Source: Alentia gelatinosa
Lineage: Eukaryota > Annelida > Polychaeta > Phyllodocida > Polynoidae
Reading direction: 5' to 3'
Length of the DNA stretch: 64,000 bases
Assembly (NCBI GenBank): GCA_950022655.1
Contig: OX465581.1
Coordinates: 27,623,300 to 27,687,299 of the forward strand
Of the stretch, positions 22,331 through 34,080 are shown piece after piece. Both the position numbers and the translations under genes were made by a program. Each line of letters begins with the position of its first letter. Position 1 is the stretch's first letter. Under the pieces are notes generated by a model. The model saw nothing but the letters and a program-made list of their open reading frames with translations, ran no database searches and was not told the DNA's origin.

Positions 22331-25300
22331 GGGCTTTACCGTTGACAGTATTGTAAAGTATCGATATGTATTGATAGCCCGGTTCGTTTGCTCCTGCCTG
22401 AATGTCCTAAACCAGGTGAGGCACAAAAGGTTTGCCATGTGCCATCTCTGCTAATTTTGAAAAAGCAAAAAGCCAAAATTCTGTATTGTAAGAGGTTACA
22501 TTATGATGTACATTAATGCATTGCGGGAGGTTAATTAGGATGAAAAGAGGCATTTATTACTGTCCACTCGGAGGGTTTTACGATTCAGTGTAAAGGTGAT
22601 ATTCTTAAAAGTGTGAGATTACATTTCATCTAAAACAAATGACCCCCCCCCCCCCCCCCTCAATTCTATTCATAATCTGAAAAAAAAGTACAGGATCTCC
22701 GCTCATAAACAATCTTTCGAGGATTAGTCCTTCAAAAGAACTTTTCTTGTGTGTATATTTTGTGTCCTTGCAATAAAAAACCGTTTAGTGCTTGTATGGA
22801 TTCAGCTGGGGGAAGGTATAATTTTTTGATCGACTGGAGTCTCCCAATGCAATGGTGTAATATTATCAATAATAAGTTATTGAAGCGCCCACAGGGGCTA
22901 TATATGTAGATAGTGGGACATTGTGGGTTTTATTCAAACTAAGAAACTAACTTACATAACTTGTATGGATGTACACTTGAAGTTAGCTCGAAACGATATA
23001 GCAATTTTTAAAACTGAAGACTTGTGAAAACACCTCCCCGCAGGGTTTATCATATGTTTCTATTAACCGTTCCTAAGAGTCTTTTTTTTTTATGTGTTAT
23101 CTTATTATTTTTTTCAAAATATGTTTATTCTGCCACTGTGTATGCACGTGGCATCTGTTGGTTTTCCAGTTTGGTCCACTTTTTTAAGACTTACTTCCAT
23201 AAATGATACTCCGTTTATCCGAAATTAACAAAAACAACAAAAGAGTAATTTGAAACACAAACTCATGTGGACTTAGGCCAAAGATGAAAGATTAGTACAT
23301 TCTGTATTTGTCTCGTATAATGTATTATGGTATTACTTGGAAATATGGCTTGCCGGCATAAGTCTCTCACCATGTCAGTCTACCTCATCAATATATTTAT
23401 CTAGCTCCTGTTGCCTGATCAACAGAGTATGCACTCTTCAAATTATGCAGGCTGCTTCAAACACTACGAAATGTAACTTTTCGAAATGGTTTAATTTTCT
23501 AGAAGCCCAGCTGTGAATTATTGCCGTACCTACTGCTTTATTTGTGAACGTAGTCTTTATGATATCCACCAAGTCACCCCAGTCCATGTAATTAATCAGA
23601 TCTACACAAAAATCAGATGTAAATTTTGAACACGTCGTTCGGCCAACGAAACACGTCAGTTTGAACTGTGATTTACCGTTTTTTCATGATCAGTGTGACA
23701 AACCGGTTGTTTTGCCAAAACTGCTTTACTTACTCAAATCTCCCACAGCTGAAGACAGACTCAAAAGTCAGGGCATTTCAAATGGATTTACTGAAGGAAC
23801 GCCTTGCTTGTGGACTAAATATAAAGAAGGACGAGTACTGGGGTACCTCGAGACAGGCGCTTGACTGTCAGGAAGTGACACCCTTCGCGCATCGTCTCAA
23901 CTTGTGTGAAGTTGGGACACTTTAAATTCTCACACATGGCAGCATTCGGAGCTTATCAGAAGCTTATATGGCATCTAGTTAAATTGGGATAGTGGAAGTT
24001 TTTCGAGGCTTACACTATTCCCCTTTTATATGTATCCCACTTCGTTCCATCGATGCAGGCAGCATTGGCAATCAAAGTGTAGCCTATTAGGGGCACTCTC
24101 TACCAAAAGTTACTTGTTAAGGAATATTTTGTTTATGTGGATACTTTTTTTCTTGTTTCCTTGGGTGTCTTTTTAACAATCGGTGGAACGTTGGTTCCCC
24201 CGGCTTTGGAAAAAAAAGTCGTCCTTTTGTGAAGTGCGACAACAATCGAGTTGGTGTTGTACTGGGCGCACAGAAAGAGATTGTTTTTGTTGTGGATAGA
24301 GTTATCCGCAACTTATTTGTTGACTGCTAGTTCTAAGGTGACGTGGACGTTTATCCTGCGGTGTATACATATATTGTAGAGAGTGAGAGCGAGACAATCA
24401 ATGTCTACTCTGTCAAAGACTGAGTTTAAACATTTTGTTTCGCCCTGCCATACCCCATACCCCCTCCCCCTTCTTCTAACTTCTATTAGGATGGAATATA
24501 TGAACAAAAATAAGAGGTTTTACTGTATAAATAAGCGTAGGTTTTTCTTCTGTTGCGGCGGGATCGTTCATAAAGTTAGCTGGGGAGAAAGTCCTGTGCC
24601 TCGCTGAGTGTCGTAGATACGGCAGCGACTCGGATGCATCATTCAGGTATACAGGTTAATCGTGTGTGCGTAAGAAACGTGCCGCAAAACCACACTCAAT
24701 AATGAAGATACATTCACACACGAGACGAGTACTGAACCCTTATTGAGCCAAAGTGCAATTAAAGCATGACTAGACGACATTGAACCATTGACTTTTACCA
24801 CGTGTTGATAATACTGACAATTGTAATAATGAAGTATAGATTGTGATCCGAGCGTCATGTACATACAAAATGTAAAAGGAATTATATATATTGGCATGCC
24901 ATAATGGGCATCAGAGGATGGTTCACACACCTCCCAGACCACAGTCCACTAGTTCAAACATAAGTATGTATTACTGGTGAACAGGATATGTCCGTCACTT
25001 CCACAGGAGTTAATGGTGTTTCCACCATGTGTGTGGATTGACCATCCAGCCAAGATAGAACATCTCAGACCTTTCCCTCTCCTCAAATGTTATGTGCAAG
25101 GCACATGGAGTCTGTAAATATTGTTCATGGCATGTATGTAAGTATGTATGTACGTATACAGAGATTTACATTTCCTTTTTTCCATTGCTGATGAAAAGTT
25201 AAAACTTGTATAGATATTGATGGATGAATCAGAAGCTTGAATGGAGTGTGATTCTGATAGACAGTACGGAGCAGAAGGTATGAGGCTCCCACACAGCAGA

Positions 25301-25408
25301 TTGGTTTGGACGTTGGTCCTCCAGTGTTATAGTTGTACCGAGGACGGTACGCAGACAGCCCCGGGTGTGGTGTTCTGTGGCCACACACAATTTTGTAAAG
25401 CTTCTGTA

Positions 25409-25414
25409 AATAAA
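25409..25414 (+). terminator. Candidate poly(A) signal AATAAA for ATXN7
   Basis: AATAAA is embedded in TGTAAATAAA and followed 30-60 nt later by a T/GT-rich stretch (ttgttgtgtttttg), as expected for a cleavage/polyadenylation site. It lies about 6 kb after the stop codon, so a shorter 3' UTR is also possible. Confidence 0.3.
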
Positions 25415-25556
25415 GAAATAATTTATATACATTTATGTACCAGGATTTGTATTGTTGTGTTTTTGTATTATAACTTGGAAACAGTTGTTCTTTCATTTAC
25501 CAATACCAAGATCGATGTCGGACACTTCTTTATCCTATCCCTCATATAAATATCCA

Positions 25557-25869
25557 TAGACTTAACATCGTGAAACCTTGACCCCCCACCCCCTCTGTCT
25601 TATTCCTGACAGTTCCCCTAACCTGTAAACTACTGGGTTAGCAAGCACGCCCATTTGTCTAAATATAGCCACAGAGGGCGCCCACAATAGTGTGATGTCA
25701 CTATCGTGAAGGGTGGTTGTTATGCACGGTGTTCTTTGTGACACCGCACTCTTGGAGATCGCATAGCAACGGTTTGGATTTGATGAGTAATTGTCATTTT
25801 CAAGGTAGCATCGGTTGATGACAGAAGTGTACTAGCCACGTTTCCCTAAATCTTAGACTTAACATCGTG
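25557..25869. repeat. 16 bp exact direct repeat flanking 281 bp
   Basis: TAGACTTAACATCGTG occurs exactly at 25557-25572 and 25854-25869. The enclosed sequence has no recognisable ORF or poly(A) tail. The arrangement looks like a target-site duplication around an insertion, or the remains of a deletion-prone tandem pair. Confidence 0.55.
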
Positions 25870-26017
25870 TGACTGTATACCACAGTTATGCCATATAATA
25901 TTTATATGCCACACATGATATGAAGTTAAAAACATGTGACAGGGTAGGATCAAATCTAAAAGTCACTCGATTTCATGTGTTTACATGGCATTCATTGTCT
26001 TATGCTACATAAATCAC

Positions 26018-26298
26018 TCAGCTCTGCTCCATGATATCATTCCGCGAAGACAACTCGCACAATATGAACATTCCTATGAAATTCTGTGAAGTGTTTTGAT
26101 ATCATTTCAGAATCTTCTGGAAGTATCACTTTGCCCCTTATCTTTGAAACTAAATCTTAATATCGCATCAGCTTAATATCAGCTCTGCTCTGTGATACCA
26201 TTCCGCAAAGACAACTCGTACAATGTAAACACTCCAATGGAATTTTGTGAAATTTCTTGATATCATTTCAGAATCTTCTGTAAGTCTCACTTTGCCCC
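26018..26298 (+). repeat. Tandem duplication of a 120 bp unit
   Basis: Copies at 26018-26137 and 26179-26298 share TCAGCTCTGCTC, CATTCCGC-AAGACAACTCG, TGATATCATTTCAGAATCTT and CACTTTGCCCC at about 85% identity, separated by 41 bp. No ORF is present and the function is unknown. Confidence 0.8.
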
Positions 26299-26482
26299 AT
26301 AACTAAGCATTTCGGTATAATCCAAAAAATTACTGCTGCTTCAGATGTATGGGAATTTCGTTATTATCATCACATGTTCCCGTAATTGCATTTATCTTTT
26401 TAGCTTGTCTGCATTCCAAATTACATCCTGGACATAAAGGCCATCACACAGGCTACGATTATGTCATGATGAAATTATAGTA

Positions 26483-26630
26483 CAGTCAACCCCCGCTTCT
26501 TGGACACCTCGCTTAAGGAGGAAATTTCCTTGGAACAGAAATATATATTTAGTTTATTTTAACCCCGCTTAAGGGGCACCGGGCAATTTGCTCGGAAAGG
26601 AGGGTGGCCCCCTTGAGCGGGGTTTTACTG
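26483..26630. mobile_element. pogo/Tigger-like MITE with TA target duplication
   Basis: A 148 bp element begins CAGTCAACCCCCGCTTCTTG and ends AGCGGGGTTTTACTG, imperfect inverted termini. It is flanked by TA on both sides (26481-26482, 26631-26632). Internal GCTTAAGG motifs give further palindromy. Termini of the type CAGT-(A/C)AACCCCGCTT with TA duplication are characteristic of Tc1/mariner-pogo MITEs. Confidence 0.75.
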
Positions 26631-28310
26631 TAGTAGTGTGAGGGGTGCCTTCAGTATTCAGATTCAAACGAAAACAAAATATAACTACTTCTGGAGTTTT
26701 GTTTCAAAAGATACGCTTCTGAAACTCCCAAACAAAATATGACGGCCACCGAGTTCTAAATGGGGGAAGTTATTACCGTCTTCCGCAAACAGTGACCAGT
26801 AGGACTCTCAGCTGGTGGCGACCCTACATTTATACATCAGAAGCTATGGCCAGGACTCGTGTACAGACACCTGGTAGCACATCACTACTCTCTACTGAAT
26901 TCAGTACTTATAATAATTACCCCCTGATGTAATTTTTTTTTTAAATTATTTTTGCTTTAGTACCGATTCCCCAATTTCCCGCTACTAATCAACAGAATTC
27001 AATACCATCAGGCGTCTGCCAAACATGCATCTAGTGTAAAAACCCACAGGCCACGGTTGATGTCACACAGCAACGGCACATATGCCGCCAGCCAGTATCT
27101 TTTTTTTTTCTTTTTTTTTCAAGAATTTCTTTATTAGCCTTAGTATTACAACACTTTTGTATGCACTTCATCATTTGATTCTCTTAACAGCCATAAAGTG
27201 GCTTGGGCGTCAGCCTTAACATAGTAGGCTGGTTTTCATCACCCCGCCAAATGGCAGCTTAATAGATTTTCGTGGAAAAACAAATTTTCCTGTCCAAGCC
27301 AGACACATTTTTATACAATATGTAATCTCCGGTGACTTATACATGTATATATAATACCATTCACAAGATGTAGTTTTGTAATCACGTCGTGGGAAGTACA
27401 GTGCAGATTCTCTAGGGAGTCTTTAAAATTCAGATCAGATACTATAATTCTCCCTTATCATGTTCAGTATATGGTTTTATCTTTGAATGAGTTTGAACGC
27501 AATTTAACAAAGATATACTATTTGTCTTTGAGAACTCCTTGATAGTAGATTAGCGTCAATCTAATTCGGTTTTAGTAGCCTTTGACCATGCGACTGCCGG
27601 CCAACAAAACTTCACCGCTGGCCCTTGTAGTGTGCTCCTCATGGAGTCAGCCTTCTTCCGTATTATAATGTACTTTAAAATGGAATAATTTTACCTTCTT
27701 TTCGTGTTTTTCTTAAAAAAGGTTTTTATTCAGAAAAGTTCGCATACAAGATTGTTGCGGTCTACCACTTGCCCGATTTGCACAGTTCACTTTGTTATCA
27801 CAGCTGTTACCGATATAGGTATTTTACAATGGTGATATCGCTGCAGGCATAATAGTAATAATAAGTGGTAAATAATAATTATATACATACATAATCAAGT
27901 TACATGCATACTTTAGAGGTTATCGCAGAACAGTTACTAGCACACTATCATTAGTAGGGGGGTCATTTCATCAGCCCCATAATCATTTTGAGCCTACCGA
28001 TTTTTGAGAATTGTTTCTAGAGCAGTTTTTTCTGCTCTTTCATTCTATCTGGGTCTGGGAAATGTGGGAATTTCGAATTACAAGCCAAAATCCAAAATGG
28101 CCGCCAAAAATAGAACAAAAACACATAAAATTAGTTCTTTCCTACAAATATAGACATATGACACCTTAAAATGACATAGGGTGAAGATTATTACCAAAGA
28201 TAACAGTGCAAAGGAAAGCAATGAAGTGATGAAATGATGAATACTCTGGCAAAAGTCATATCAGGCCAACGTTCGATCACAGTGACGATACAAGAGCTCA
28301 AGGGTTCAAG

Positions 28311-28433
28311 CTAGGCCAAATTGTACTTTCCTCTTTTCATTTTTTTAAAGGACATCTTTGTTGGGAGCAATTTTGTGCTTTCTGGTAGTTGATTCCAACC
28401 CATTCTCCCTCTATAGGGGAGAGCGTTTAAGAA
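28311..28433 (-). mobile_element. LINE ORF2 C-terminal fragment
   Basis: The last 40 codons of a minus-strand frame read LNALPYRGRMGWNQLPESTK then KMSFKKMKRGKYNLA and stop. This is the typical R-x-P-x(n)-W-N-x-LP ... SFKK terminus of LINE reverse transcriptases. Upstream it is joined to the palindrome array at 28455-28850, not to RT sequence. Confidence 0.55.
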
Positions 28434-28454
28434 AATCAGTTTAAAGGCCTGTCT

Positions 28455-28850
28455 AAACTGTGCGACTGGGGGAGCTTGCGATCCGGTACCTCCAGTCTCA
28501 GACTGGCTTGGCGTACCGCATGTACCTCGGATCACAAGGTAACATCGATTCTGTGTGGAGACAGCCCCGCTTGCGACTGGAGCGCTTGCGATTCTAGGTA
28601 CATAGGGTTCACCTAGTCTCAGACTGGGCATACCAAATATCAAACATGTTTGATATTTAAAAACGCTTGCGATCCAGGGTACATGCGGTACGCCCAGTCT
28701 GAGACTGAGCATACCCGGTATGCCCAGTCTCAGACTGGAGGGAAACTTGCTGTCTGTGCGCTTTGCTGCGTTGCGATCCTGAAGGTACGCCCAGTCTCAG
28801 ACTGGGCATACCTCTTTACCTTGGATCGCATGGTGGAGACAGGGCATTAG
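28455..28850. repeat. Array of hairpin units centred on CCAGTCTCAGACTGG
   Basis: Five copies of the near-palindrome CAGTCTCAGACTG lie at about 28494, 28614, 28697, 28722 and 28789. They are set in units that begin CTTGCGATCC...GGTAC. The last unit folds as TGCGATCC-AGGTA-GCCCAGTCT / AGACTGGGC-TACCT-GGATCGCA. A perfect 24 bp palindrome, AAATATCAAACA and its complement, lies at 28635-28658 between units. Confidence 0.75.
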
Positions 28851-29028
28851 GTTTATAACACGCTGTCGATCGGATCACTGAACCCCGTGCGTCATAGTGT
28901 GACGTATGGTAATATATTCATTAAGAGGTAGTGAAAATCACACAAAAAAACAGACACAGAAATCTTGTATAAGTAATTGTTATTAATGGAACCAAAGATT
29001 ACAAAGTTGGTTGATTGATGGTATCATA

Positions 29029-29073
29029 GATCACGACGTTTCGCGCTAATTAATGGCGCTTCTTCAGGTGATC
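29029..29073 (-). ncRNA. Hammerhead-ribozyme-like motif (Penelope/retrozyme type), candidate
   Basis: On the minus strand GATCAC, CTGAAGA, GCGC-loop-GCGC, GAAAC, GTC and GTGATC occur in order. CTGANGA and GAAA are the hammerhead core strands (position 7 is variable). GATCAC/GTGATC gives a 6 bp stem I and GCGC/GCGC gives stem II with one extra A. Stem III is only the palindrome ACGT, as in the minimal hammerheads described in Penelope-like elements. Upstream minus-strand coding (SPEEAPLISAKRRDL over the same bases) resembles the C-terminus of such elements. Activity is unproven. Confidence 0.4.
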
Positions 29074-32000
29074 CATTCATTACGTGGATAGGAGTGGGCG
29101 GTATACGTAGTTGATACGGCCACAGGTAGAGAAGCTTGCTTTGCGCGCTTGGTTCCTTTGCTATCTCTTGGTCAGCCCCTACAATTTGTAAGAGGTATAA
29201 TGGCCCATACGTGAAAAGCATGTGCAGCTTTTCCCAAGTAGATTCTTTGTGGTGTTTTGAACTTACTTACGGTATGGGATATCTGTACTTAGATCATTCA
29301 ATGTCCCATGGTGCTGACAAGAAAACGACTGTGGAGTCCGCTATGACAGGGCTTATCAATATTGCACTCTTCAATCGGAAATGGAAAAATCATTAGCTCC
29401 GAGTAACTTATGGCCTTATGCAACCTGATGAGCTATTTTTTTTTTTTTTTTTTAATTCAGATAAATGGGATTGATACAATCGCCTTTTACAAGGCGTTCT
29501 TCCTTGGACCGTTCCAAATGGTGCTAGACCAACCGCGCCACTTCTTAAGATATCACGGCAGAATGGCAACTTCAATCAGTTATATATTAGACCTCACAAT
29601 TTCGCAATTGTCAGGTATATGTTTTGGTGCTCCACCACCCCGACACCTCAGGAAACATCGCGACAAATAGGCACACGATAATTCAAACCTAGCCCGATTT
29701 AGCAAGACAACCAAATCGGGACTAATCTTGCTACATCTTGTGTGTTGGTGGAATCAGCACTTTAGCATAGGGTATCCATAGGTACCAATAGAAGAGGCAA
29801 GCAGAGACAAAAAAAAACTAAAATGATTCTATCTGGACTACGGATACGATGTATTGTATGGTGTATGAATGTGAAGTAAGCTGACTGGTAGTTGTATGTC
29901 TCAAGACATAAACCAACAAGAATTACATACCGATAAAATGTACTCTACTCAAGTGAATATCAACTTCCTGTACTGCAGATAAAGTCACCACATGCCAAAG
30001 GAAATGTAAAGAAATTCTGAACAATTTCAAGTCTTACAGATTGTTTATTTGCACTAAAATAGAGCATAAAACATGTAGGAACACTTGACAAGGATTTGTG
30101 ACAAGAGACACTATATTTTCAGCAACCCAGAGTTTAAGATAGATTATAATCTTGCTCGTAATATAATCAGTTCATAATTGTCTAATCATAGTCTTTATCT
30201 TAAGTTTAGCACCTTGAAGATATCAAGCATTGGTTAATATGTGATATGTGTCCCGAAAAGAACTAATTCAATTTTTGTAACCCATACTTTCTAAATAGCC
30301 TAATCTAATTACTGGTTCATGTAAATACTACCTTACAAAATGACGAGCAGTCTGCGTGGTGGCACATATGTGTGAACAATTATAAAATAGACACGTGATA
30401 ATCCAAATCTTTGAAGTTTCAATATAAACGTAAACCTAAAATCTTAAACAAATTAGGCAATTGTTAAGTAGAAAATAAATTAGTTCATGATAATTCACAA
30501 TGTAATAACATACATTAACATCTAAACACTCATAAACGAGGTGTGTCATCGTAGGTTCTAGACCTTTTTTTAATATTCATAACTCGAGAAAACCATAAAG
30601 TTTGACAAGCTTCGGCAGTAAATTCTAAGATGGACCCAGCCAGAATCTCAGGAATGTCTAAACCATATAATGAATATTTGATTATCCTTATAATATGAGG
30701 AGAAATATAAATTCTCTGAGTTTTGTTCAATGACCAGGTACGCCAAACAGTTATTAAATGTTTTACCTTTCGAATCCAGCAGTTTAGATGCCTGGCCGAA
30801 AAAGAGAGACCCTCGTTTGAATGTCATATGGTTGTGACACGTGTCATCAATAGTTTCTTCCACTATATAATACATATTAGTACATGTACTTATTTTGTTC
30901 AGTGGCAACCTCTTCACAAGAAAACATTTAGGCCACATAACCAAAGCTAGTCATAAGAATTCATTTCAGCGCACACAACGTTTATTACCCAGAAGTTTCC
31001 CTTCTACTAATAAGATTCTACAGATAAAAAAAACCAGACCTACATAGGGACTTGTTAGTATCTATCATCTGATTAAATGTAATTAAAGAGAACACACTAT
31101 AACAGTCTCATGACCGTCGCGCTGTGGCTGCGTCACTTTCCTTTGGTTCTACAAAAATAAACACGATATTTTCGTAAAATACTGACACCTTTAAAATTGA
31201 GTGCATACTAATCATAGAGAATATAAGATGAATAAATCTAAAAAAGAATACACCAAATTAATTAGAACAATAAATATCTAAACAAATCTTTATTTCTAAT
31301 GTGACCAGGAGTACTTAAATAAGTTATAATCATGTATAAATTAAACATAAACAAATTTGGGCGTGGGCGTTCGGAATTGGCAGTAGAAAATAACTATGAA
31401 ACTTGACTGAAATCTTGAAAAAATATAAAAAATGTTTATATCTCAACTTTTGTGAAGTCCACGATGAACTTTAAAAATTGCAGTATGTAGATAGTTGCCT
31501 TAAATAATATGAGTCCATCCATAATTAACTCGTCGGAGGCATACAACATCTACCCTTCATGAATCTATATCTCAGTGCATCAGAGTTGATTTTTCAACAT
31601 TAATCAGTCTGTGAAGCAGAGCGCCAGTAGTATTCAACGTGCTCTGCCAATGGCACTTTTTTAAAGGAGGGAAAGGTGATTCACTTCTATCATCCCCACA
31701 CAAGAAAGCTTTACAAAGAAGACTTCAAACAGATAAATTATGAGATAAACACATCTAACGCCTATATATCTGCAGTGGGAATCAATTTTGAGAACATCAA
31801 ATATCCACTTGTTCAGCAAACATTAATCACAAAGGCAGACTATGACACAGTAGTGCAGAATAATTTCTATAGTGCTTTGTAATCACATTAGCACAGTGAT
31901 GTACAAGTGCCTTGGATATTAAACAATAAAGCTCTAACAGAGTGCGCACGGGTATTTCGCGCTAATACGTTGGTTTTAAACTATACTTCATGGTGTTCAG

Positions 32001-33788
32001 GTATTAGAAATAAAGCTTTTCATGGTCGTAGTCATTTCATTTGTATTTGTGATCCACAAAAAATCATTTCAAATGATTTCTTCACTTTGGCTTAAACTAT
32101 ATATTCTCTGCGTAACTTTGGTTTATATCATACCGCAATATATTTAACAGGTTTTATTTTCAATTCATAAGGAACCCTGATTCTGACTAAAATCCATTTC
32201 ATTCAACAAAGATTTTTCATTCAAAATCCAGTATCCAGCATACTGTGATCTAGTAAACGATACAGCATAAGGGTTTCTTAAGGGTGACCTTTATGTCTAT
32301 TCCATGTGAGATCGCTGTACCCGGCTACTTTGTCTCTTAGGAATCAGAATCACCTACATCAACAACACTGTCAGTATTCCCTTAACAATGACTAGAGTTG
32401 GTGCAAAGCTAACATGTAATACATGGAAACAGGGTCAATGTGTGTAAACAAAATCTATTTGAGGTTTTCCGCTTTTCGAACGCGGTCCGTTTAATTACGC
32501 TGGAATACATCAAACGAATTTTGTTCACACACTCTCTGTCTCCTGGGATTCATTAAAACGCCATTTTATAACTCACGTTTTCAGTCTCAAAAAGTCACGT
32601 GATATGGAGGGCAGTATCCTTAATAGTTCGTCGCAGTGCGACAAATAGAATCCCTAGAGCTAGTCAGTAAGCGTGATACATTCGCGCACAGGTATATAAT
32701 AATACTCGATCTTTACCATTGAGGATCTATGATTGGATAATATTGCAGGTGCAACCCCAACGTCACAACGAAATGACCCTCCAAAGGGTAACGCCAACGC
32801 CCTATCAATTAAATCATCCTGTCGGCTATTGCGTTTCTCACTTATATTCTATCCCTCTTATTATATCATGCTCTATCTGACAGTGCTTCTAGACTCCATA
32901 CATCACTTGTTTGCAGTGTAAGACATTCATATGCTAAAACGTCTAGCATCTATGTATCGCTCCAATGTCCTCGGCTAATCATGATGAAATGCTATATCCA
33001 GGAATATCACAAGTTGAAGTACTAATGTAATGACATACTGCTGTGTAGCTTCAACCCAATAATCTCATATTGATTTGCGTCAGTAACACACATTTCGCTT
33101 TTATCTGGGCGATTTCAACGAGATTATCTCTATGATTATATACATCAATAATCAGGATGAATACTCGTAGAAAAAACTGAATGATTATTAATTCAACCTC
33201 TGCCTCCAATAGACCCCTGCGAGTTTGCGAGGAGCAGTCGTTAGGTGGCGCGTCGGTGACGTGTCCGTGTGATAACCAGTCTAGTTCCGTATCACCACAC
33301 GATGCTAAATAAGGTGGGCGGCGCATACATACACAATATTGACTGGTTTAAGATACAAGTGAGTGTATGTCCCGAGGGGTTAACGCGCAGAAATATCCGA
33401 GCGAATGCTAGGATATTGCGTAGTGAAATCCAAGCGGCATACTATTGCTTTGATCTGAAACCAGTCACATATTATATTTGTCATCCCACCTTTATAAACA
33501 TATCCTTGGTGTCGTTACAGGCAATATCTATCCGTATGCGCGCTTCATCGCAACCCGGCACACACAACATATCCATATGCACTGGAGTTCCATACAGAGT
33601 TCCTATAGATTTACTATGGGCACTTTGTATTAGGTGGAAAATACAGTTAGGTACTCATCGCGTACATCCAGTGTGGGACCTACAGAAAAAGAGGATTCCT
33701 TCAGCTTCTCTGGTGTATAACCATATTTATTACCCACCTGATACAGAGTCTCCATACTAAGCCTATGGAGATTACAGATCGCTACTGA

Positions 33789-33814
33789 GGAGGATACGGA
33801 GCTCCGTACCCTCC
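33789..33814. repeat. 26 bp palindrome
   Basis: GGAGGATACGGAG / CTCCGTACCCTCC is self-complementary without a loop apart from one mismatched pair, and AGGAGGATACGG is repeated immediately after. TCTCCATA...TATGGAGA lies 25 bp upstream. Confidence 0.6.
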
Positions 33815-33932
33815 TAGGAGGATACGGATTTTCGAGATGAAAGTAGTCCCAAACATAACTTTTTAATTACGTTGAAAAGTTTTCTAACGATCATATTTAT
33901 TGCTTAAATCTGAAAGTAAGTAAGTAATAAAT

Positions 33933-34080
33933 ACAACATTACCATAATTTCGATCTGTGTGGCCGTATTCTCCTTGTAGTTAACGCTACGCAATACTCCT
34001 CGCTATCGCTCGGGGTATTACTACGCGTCAACTACGCGGAGAATACGGCCACTCAGATCGAAATCATGGTAATATTGTGT
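33933..34080. repeat. Long foldback, family C (GTTGACGCGTAGTAATAC apex)
   Basis: Nearly 65 bp inverted arms start ACCATAATTTCGATCTG and continue GGCCGTATTCTCC. The apex cgctatcgctcggggtatta and GTTGACGCGTAGTAATAC are shared with the foldback at 43181 although the outer stems differ. Confidence 0.7.

Larger units (their letters stand above)
19453..25430 (+). other. ATXN7 3' UTR / flank
   Basis: No credible coding exon is seen after the TAG. The longest open frame (21972-22454) lacks recognisable protein features. TGTACATA at 20719-20726 and TGTAAATA at 25405-25412 fit the Pumilio site UGUANAUA. The second overlaps an AATAAA signal at 25409-25414 that is followed by GT-rich sequence, making it the best poly(A) candidate. 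Another AATAAA lies near 22771. A C17 tract is at 22643-22659 and a GC-rich stem-loop is at 22288-22330. The transcript end is inferred. Confidence 0.4.
25431..29999. other. Intergenic region between ATXN7 and CERK, repeat-rich
   Basis: It contains the 16 bp direct repeats, tandem duplication, pogo-like MITE, LINE terminus, palindrome array and hammerhead-like motif listed separately. Near 25945-25975 CAGGGTAGGATCAAATCTA resembles the inverted border of the family A/B tail module. No protein-coding gene is seen. Confidence 0.5.

Noticed and set aside
21972..22454. 160-codon open frame in the ATXN7 3' flank
   Set aside because: No recognisable domain, signal or splice context, and it lies where a 3' UTR is expected.
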